From NCBI GenBank assembly GCA_002691095.1, contig NZGU01000028.1, positions 15,069 to 52,286 of the forward strand: 37,218 nucleotides of DNA, in the 5' to 3' direction. The notes beneath the pieces are model-generated. The model had not been told where the DNA came from, did not search any database, and saw only the letters and a program-made list of their open reading frames with translations. The DNA is from Kiritimatiellaceae bacterium (lineage in GTDB: Bacteria > Verrucomicrobiota > Kiritimatiellia > Kiritimatiellales > Pontiellaceae). The translations under genes were made by a program, and so were the position numbers. Shown here one piece after another: positions 33,803 to 37,218 of the stretch. The first letter of the stretch is position 1. Every line of letters begins with the position of its first letter.

Positions 33803-34099
33803 CTACTGATCAATAATTTTTGGAACGCGCACACATCCAGACGATGCAGACGGGGCATTGGCCATAATGACCTCGTGGGACAAAGAGATCCCTTCATCAT
33901 CCGAACGCAGCTGATCATGCGAAGCTGCTGATTCATTTCTCACCTCAACCTCACCCAGATTCACTTCATTCAGCTGCTCGACATACGACAACACCTGATC
34001 TAATTGAGATTGAAAAAGCTCTTTTTCCTGATCGGTCAGTTCAATGGCAGCTAATTTTGCCACGTACCCGACATCCATTGTATGTTTTTCCGATTCCAT
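33803..34099 (-). CDS. gatC: Asp/Glu-tRNA amidotransferase subunit C
   Basis: GatC wraps around GatA and tethers it to GatB. The 98-residue protein has the typical arrangement: MDVGYVAKLAAIELTDQEKE, then LDQVLSYVEQLNEVNL, a loop, then a C-terminal motif ending VPKIIDQ. AAGGA lies seven bases before the ATG. It is the first gene of gatCAB, and the promoter at 34124-34151 serves it. The complete amidotransferase suggests that the organism makes Gln-tRNA, Asn-tRNA or both by the indirect route. Confidence 0.93.
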   Translation of the reverse strand: MESEKHTMDVGYVAKLAAIELTDQEKELFQSQLDQVLSYVEQLNEVNLGEVEVRNESAASHDQLRSDDEGISLSHEVIMANAPSASSGCVRVPKIIDQ

Positions 34100-34123
34100 A
34101 GAAGATTCCTTTTAGAGGCGGAA

Positions 34124-34151
34124 AGTATAGAGAAACCATGACGCGGTTCAA
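34124..34151 (-). promoter_or_regulatory. Promoter for gatCAB
   Basis: On the minus strand TTGAAC (34151-34146), a 16-base spacer and TATACT (34129-34124, five of six) form a good sigma-70 promoter, with a start predicted near 34117 and a leader of about 18 nt that holds the AAGGA ribosome binding site. Confidence 0.6.
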
Positions 34152-34169
34152 CCCGCAAGCGATGCGACT

Positions 34170-34967
34170 TTATCGGTCTGCAACCGAATGCTCATGGAAC
34201 GCATCACTCAGCACCTTCGGGTAGACTTGCTGCACAAAGCTGATGATATGCTCTTCATATTCATCACTATCCGGTTCCCGCTGACCGGAGACCGCGATAT
34301 AGGCCCATCGATTAGCCTCACTGTTCACCACCCGATCCCAAGCCAACCAGAACATCCGCGTGTAGTGAGAAGATGTTTCCCGCTTTTTACCCACGAACCA
34401 ATAAGCATAAAAACCATAATAGGGAATATCGCCTTCGGCAGTTCTGAACGTTCTAGAAGTTTTAATGACTCGAACATCCAAAGCATTGCGGCCTGCAACC
34501 GGAACTTCCAGCGTATATTCACTTTCTAAGGTGTTGCCCTGCCCCTTTAAGCAACGCTGAGGACGGTGAATACTGTCACGAGCAGTACCGGACAATACAA
34601 TCGACGTATGCAAACGCGTGCCGACAGCATTGGTAAAAGCCGATTTAACGAACTCGGTATCAGGTGGCAACTGCTCTTTCTCCGCCCGCGCACACTTGAA
34701 CAGTCCTGCCCCACAGTTAGGACAAATATCCGGAAAATCTAGATCACGAATGTAAAAGGATGCGTCCCGATAATCCTTCGCACAAGCATCCGAATTATGG
34801 CAAAACCGCAGCTCGTTACCTACCCAGATGCCAACTTTTTCCGGAAAGTCCATCACCACACCGGGAATCTTATTGAACTCAACACCCACCGCCGACGTCA
34901 ACGCATACAGCGTAATCCCCATCAAAACGGTAATGGTTACGAAGGGTCTAAATAAGCTTTTTTCCAT
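34170..34967 (-). CDS. EpsI family exosortase-associated protein with cysteine-rich insertion
   Basis: EpsI-type proteins are partners of exosortases in systems that export or anchor surface polymers and proteins. The 265-residue product has an N-terminal membrane anchor (about residues 8-28), the EpsI opening (IPGVVMDFPEKVGIWVG), the conserved HRPQRCLKGQG (H134, C139) and YYGFYAYWFVG, with an aromatic-rich C-terminal half. Between residues 53 and 95 is an insertion with five cysteines (C56, C62, the C82-x2-C85 pair in ICPNCG, and C92), reminiscent of a zinc ribbon and absent from EpsI proteins as I know them. The start overlaps the exosortase gene by 31 bases. AAGAA lies just upstream of the ATG. 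Confidence 0.82.
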   Translation of the reverse strand: MEKSLFRPFVTITVLMGITLYALTSAVGVEFNKIPGVVMDFPEKVGIWVGNELRFCHNSDACAKDYRDASFYIRDLDFPDICPNCGAGLFKCARAEKEQLPPDTEFVKSAFTNAVGTRLHTSIVLSGTARDSIHRPQRCLKGQGNTLESEYTLEVPVAGRNALDVRVIKTSRTFRTAEGDIPYYGFYAYWFVGKKRETSSHYTRMFWLAWDRVVNSEANRWAYIAVSGQREPDSDEYEEHIISFVQQVYPKVLSDAFHEHSVADR

Positions 34968-35911
34968 TTCTTAAAGCCCTCCACATAGTTAACTTGCAAT
35001 ATTTTACCAAATGCAATCATCAAGCTGATTGCCAACGAAAAAAGTACATAGCCCGACCAGTCATGGTGCAACCCTGTACCGAACTGCTGTCCAGCCGTAA
35101 TCGACACCAGTGCAATGGAAATAATTCGACCAATATTACCCGCCACCGCAATCGGAATGGATGCCAGAAAAAGAACCCACTTCGACACAAAATGTCGCTG
35201 CGTGTAGTAAGCATAGACGGCTGACAACGCGGTCATTGCCAACAGCGAACGAAGCCCCGAACAAGGTGCCTCCACGTTTAACCTAAAGAACGGGCTCATT
35301 AGCTGCGTACCCACCCGCTCACACTCGATTCCCATTCCATCCAGCATCGAATAAGCGACCGACGTTGCCACCATCTGCAACGGCCCCGAAAGTGCATCCA
35401 AAAAGTTCAGCGGCACACAGAAAATAAGATACGAACACGGAAAGATCAGCTGCTTTGCGGTCTTCCATCCAAAGAAATAGAGCGGAATGCCCCACAACAA
35501 CATGATCAGGCTAACCAGCGAAATACGTGTCTGCTGCATCTTCGCACCCAACCAGTGAAACGCCAACGCCATCACAATGATCGCCAAGCCCCACTGGCAC
35601 ACTTTTTTGGGAGCGGCCTTCAGTTCCGCACGGCGGTGCCACAATACTGCCAAGCTCACAAACGGAATCAAAAATCCATGCGAATAATCGGCACCAAATG
35701 ACTGCTTATCCGACCAACGAGCTACCATCCAAGTGAATGCAGACGAGCTATTAACGTTCTCTACCGTATTTCCAAAAAGATGATAGAGAACGAACAAAAA
35801 CCCGATCAGTACCGAAGACATACCAATGTTAATCAACTCCGAACGCGTTAAGGCACCCAGTCTTAACCGGTCGCTCCAAATTAACATACCCTCATGATTA
35901 GCTACCTTCAT
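34937..35911 (-). CDS. Exosortase/archaeosortase family transpeptidase
   Basis: Exosortases are multi-pass membrane proteins that cleave and transfer proteins with a C-terminal sorting signal. The start at 35911 is chosen because GAGGA lies four bases upstream; the frame extends 17 codons further without a binding site. The 324-residue protein has about eight membrane helices. The catalytic triad is visible: Cys217 in NVEAPCSGLRSLLA, Arg262 in GNIGRIISI and His282 or His283 in GTGLHHDWSG. The N-terminal DYSHGFLIPFVSLAVLW and the MLLWGIPLYFFGW helix are also typical. EpsI follows directly. No substrate with a sorting signal is encoded in the window. Confidence 0.93.
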   Translation of the reverse strand: MKVANHEGMLIWSDRLRLGALTRSELINIGMSSVLIGFLFVLYHLFGNTVENVNSSSAFTWMVARWSDKQSFGADYSHGFLIPFVSLAVLWHRRAELKAAPKKVCQWGLAIIVMALAFHWLGAKMQQTRISLVSLIMLLWGIPLYFFGWKTAKQLIFPCSYLIFCVPLNFLDALSGPLQMVATSVAYSMLDGMGIECERVGTQLMSPFFRLNVEAPCSGLRSLLAMTALSAVYAYYTQRHFVSKWVLFLASIPIAVAGNIGRIISIALVSITAGQQFGTGLHHDWSGYVLFSLAISLMIAFGKILQVNYVEGFKKWKKAYLDPS

Positions 35912-35988
35912 AAAATCCTCACAAATGCAGCGTAAACATACCAAATTATTTTCGTTATTCAACCTTCCAATTTATCCACAATTAACTC

Positions 35989-36016
35989 TTGAAAAGTTAC
36001 GCCCGATCCTAATAAT
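35989..36016 (+). promoter_or_regulatory. Promoter for the tRNA genes
   Basis: TTGAAA (35989-35994), a 16-base spacer and AATAAT (36011-36016), five of six matches each, predict a start near 36023, nine bases before tRNA-Gly. No comparable promoter is seen between the two tRNAs. Confidence 0.6.
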
Positions 36017-36031
36017 ACACCCCTTCAGTAA

Positions 36032-36106
36032 GCGAGCGTAGCTCAGTGGTAGAGCCCCACCTTGCCAAGGTGACTGTCGTGAGTTCGAATCTCATCGCTC
36101 GCTCCA
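36032..36106 (+). tRNA. tRNA-Gly (anticodon GCC)
   Basis: A cloverleaf forms with acceptor stem GCGAGCG/CGCTCGC, D-arm GCTCAGTGGTAGAGC, anticodon loop TTGCCAA (anticodon GCC) and T-arm with the TTCGAAT loop. Discriminator T and an encoded CCA (36104-36106) follow. The top anticodon-stem pair is a C-A mismatch; the other four pairs are intact. A strong terminator hairpin follows seven bases later. Confidence 0.96.
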
Positions 36107-36112
36107 TTTTAT

Positions 36113-36139
36113 AACCCGCTCTTGGAGCGGGTTTTTTTT
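36113..36139 (+). terminator. Intrinsic terminator after tRNA-Gly
   Basis: A 9-bp stem (AACCCGCTC/GAGCGGGTT, 3-nt loop) is followed by an unbroken run of T up to 36139. It is a textbook terminator. It lies between the two tRNA genes, so tRNA-Arg must rely on read-through or an unseen promoter. Confidence 0.9.
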
Positions 36140-36154
36140 GCTTCATCTTACCGA

Positions 36155-36231
<77 letters not shown>

Positions 36232-36236
36232 CTATA

Positions 36237-36266
36237 AACCCCTTTTTTAAGGGGCTTATTTTAATC
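36237..36266 (+). terminator. Probable terminator after tRNA-Arg
   Basis: A 6-bp stem (CCCCTT/AAGGGG with a TTTT loop, 36239-36254) is followed by the T-rich CTTATTTTAAT. It is weaker than the terminator after tRNA-Gly because the T run is interrupted. Confidence 0.6.
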
Positions 36267-36321
36267 TCTACAATTAAATGTCCTTAACTGTCAACACGTG
36301 AGATATCCCTTCGGATACTAT

Positions 36322-36343
36322 TTAATACCACCTTAATACCACC
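36322..36343 (+). repeat. Tandem 11-bp repeat near the tRNA-Arg junction
   Basis: TTAATACCACC occurs twice back to back (36322-36332 and 36333-36343) without a mismatch. A period of about one helical turn would suit repeated protein binding, for example arm-type recombinase sites, but no integrase gene lies in the window. Confidence 0.7.
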
Positions 36344-36518
36344 CCTTCTCTACAGCCAACTAATTGCCTCAAGAACAGGGGGTCATTTTGGGGGCACCCA
36401 TCGGAGCCAACCTCCTCTGCGATATAGTATTTAGACCTTCACCAAATTCCAAAAAATTTGGCTCGGTTTACTCATCTAAACAGTTGAAAAATTTGACCTC
36501 ATTGGTAAAAGAGAACCT
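36344..36518 (+). other. Non-coding junction between tRNA-Arg and the Sel1-repeat gene
   Basis: No gene is seen. The segment holds a G-rich pair GGGGG-TCATTTT-GGGGG (36378-36394), a TCGGAGC at 36401-36407 that repeats the last seven bases of the tRNA-Arg acceptor stem, and a 7-bp inverted repeat CCAAATT/AATTTGG (36442-36461). TTGAAA (36484-36489) and TAAAAG (36506-36511) with a 16-base spacer could be a promoter for the Sel1-repeat gene, ending seven bases before its ATG. None of these is conclusive alone. Confidence 0.4.
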
Positions 36519-36926
36519 ATGAAAACAATCTTATTAGTTTTGGTTATGATGTGTAGTTCAGCTTTTTCGCAGAAAGCAGAGGATTATAGAGCAGCAGCAG
36601 AAAAGGGAGACGCAATTGCTCAATTTAATTTAGGTGTCTGCTACGCTGCAGGTAAAGGAGTGCTTGAGGATGATAAGCAAGCTGTCTACTGGTACACCAA
36701 AGCGGCTGAGCAGGGAGTCGCAAAGGCTCAGTTTAATTTAGCTCTCTGCTACGCTGTAGGTGAAGGAGTGACTCAAGATAAAGTCAAAGCATATGCAATA
36801 TTTTTGCACGCTAAATTAAATGGTTCTGATGCATCAGAAGTTGATAAAGTTGTAGAACTTTTGTCCCTAACTCCAGCTCAAAAAGAAGAGGGTCAGCAAT
36901 TAGCTAAGACTTTATTCACTGATTAA
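36519..36926 (+). CDS. Secreted Sel1-repeat protein
   Basis: The 135-residue protein starts with a short signal peptide (MKTILLVLVMMCSSAFS), probably cut near residue 17. Two 36-residue Sel1 repeats follow (AEKGDAIAQFNLGVCYAAGK onward, then AEQGVAKAQFNLALCYAVGE onward), ending in a charged helical tail. The repeats match at the DNA level with a 108-base period (36621 and 36729), indicating a recent duplication. Sel1 repeats form helix pairs that bind other proteins. Base composition is AT-richer than in upstream genes. GAGA precedes the ATG. A membrane-protein gene begins two bases after its stop. The partner is unknown. Confidence 0.85.
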   Translation: MKTILLVLVMMCSSAFSQKAEDYRAAAEKGDAIAQFNLGVCYAAGKGVLEDDKQAVYWYTKAAEQGVAKAQFNLALCYAVGEGVTQDKVKAYAIFLHAKLNGSDASEVDKVVELLSLTPAQKEEGQQLAKTLFTD

Positions 36927-36928
36927 TT

Positions 36929-37218
36929 ATGCAGATATTTAGTGTCATATTATTGTTGTTTCTGCTCTTGTTGTTAGCGGCAGTGATTGTGCCTTTTGAA
37001 GGGAAAAACCCTCGTAAATTTGAAGAACCCACAATAGGAATAAACAGACTAAAATTCACATTCGCCTTTGTCTTGGTTGTTTTCGCAGTTTTGGTTGTCT
37101 ATGACTTAGAGGAGTACACTGAAAATAGTGCAGGAGCTCTAACTTTTTTTTACCTAGCACCATTAATTGCATTTAGGTATCGAGCAATGGGTTACAAAGG
37201 ATGGATTTTGTACTCTTT
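36929..37218 (+). CDS. Small membrane protein, 3' end outside the window
   Basis: An ATG two bases after the Sel1-repeat stop opens a frame that runs through the end of the window (96 complete codons visible). It encodes a hydrophobic helix at residues 4-23, a polar segment (EGKNPRKFEEPTIGINRLK), a second helix at about 42-57, an acidic stretch (YDLEEYTENSAG), a third hydrophobic segment (LTFFYLAPLIAF) and then RYRAMGYKGWILYS, which recalls the conserved turn of DUF805-like proteins. No family is assigned. No strong Shine-Dalgarno is visible, so translation is probably coupled to the upstream gene. Confidence 0.6.
   Translation, partial: MQIFSVILLLFLLLLLAAVIVPFEGKNPRKFEEPTIGINRLKFTFAFVLVVFAVLVVYDLEEYTENSAGALTFFYLAPLIAFRYRAMGYKGWILYS

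Noticed and set aside
36401..36407. TCGGAGC as a second copy of the tRNA-Arg 3' end (att site)
   Set aside because: Only seven bases match the acceptor stem, and flanking bases differ; that is too short to call an attachment repeat.

Overview
The window reads as a chromosomal segment of a Gram-negative bacterium, most likely from the PVC superphylum (Kiritimatiellota or Verrucomicrobiota). The basis is the gene set: a Kdo transferase (LPS), lipoproteins, an LL-diaminopimelate aminotransferase, GatCAB for indirect Asn/Gln-tRNA charging, an exosortase with its EpsI partner, and a primary sigma factor with a lysine-rich tail. The taxonomy is inference; no rRNA is present.

Layout. 1-1584 (+): 3' end of a NIF3-like gene, then purM. 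1600-3546 (-): the primary sigma factor, with its own promoter. 3665-7663 (+): an overlapping trio of a large helical-toroid/TPR protein, a small lipoprotein and leucyl aminopeptidase. 7638-9999 (-): adenosylhomocysteinase preceded by an ArsR-methyltransferase fusion regulator with a palindrome at its start. 10077-15947 (-): a tightly packed series uvrC, aldo/keto reductase, a hypothetical gene, dapL, waaA and a small membrane protein. 16036-17025 (+): a CSCG-motif permease sharing a divergent promoter region with uvrC. 17027-18750 (-): RNase P RNA, a zinc-ribbon coiled-coil protein and pyrE. 19014-20599 (+): a methyltransferase and RNase III. 20596-27327 (-): tpiA, secG and a five-gene oligopeptide ABC transporter. 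27499-30923 (+): DNA polymerase I and a MagIII-like DNA glycosylase. 30901-34099 (-): gatCAB. 34170-35911 (-): exosortase and EpsI. 36032-36231 (+): tRNA-Gly(GCC) and tRNA-Arg(CCT). 36232-37218: an AT-richer, repeat-bearing junction followed by a Sel1-repeat protein and a truncated membrane protein, which looks like the start of an accessory region.

Most of the window is housekeeping. The unusual points are: a sigma factor with a histone-H1-like N-terminus; a UvrC lacking about 115 residues between its UVR motif and nuclease domain; an OppB with a roughly 110-residue insertion after its first membrane helix; an EpsI with a cysteine-rich insertion; candidate leaderless promoters; a probable self-regulated SAM-cycle operon; and a possible island edge behind tRNA-Arg. 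I do not see a CRISPR array, insertion sequence, toxin-antitoxin pair or phage genes. Many genes overlap or abut, including three convergent pairs whose coding ends overlap.
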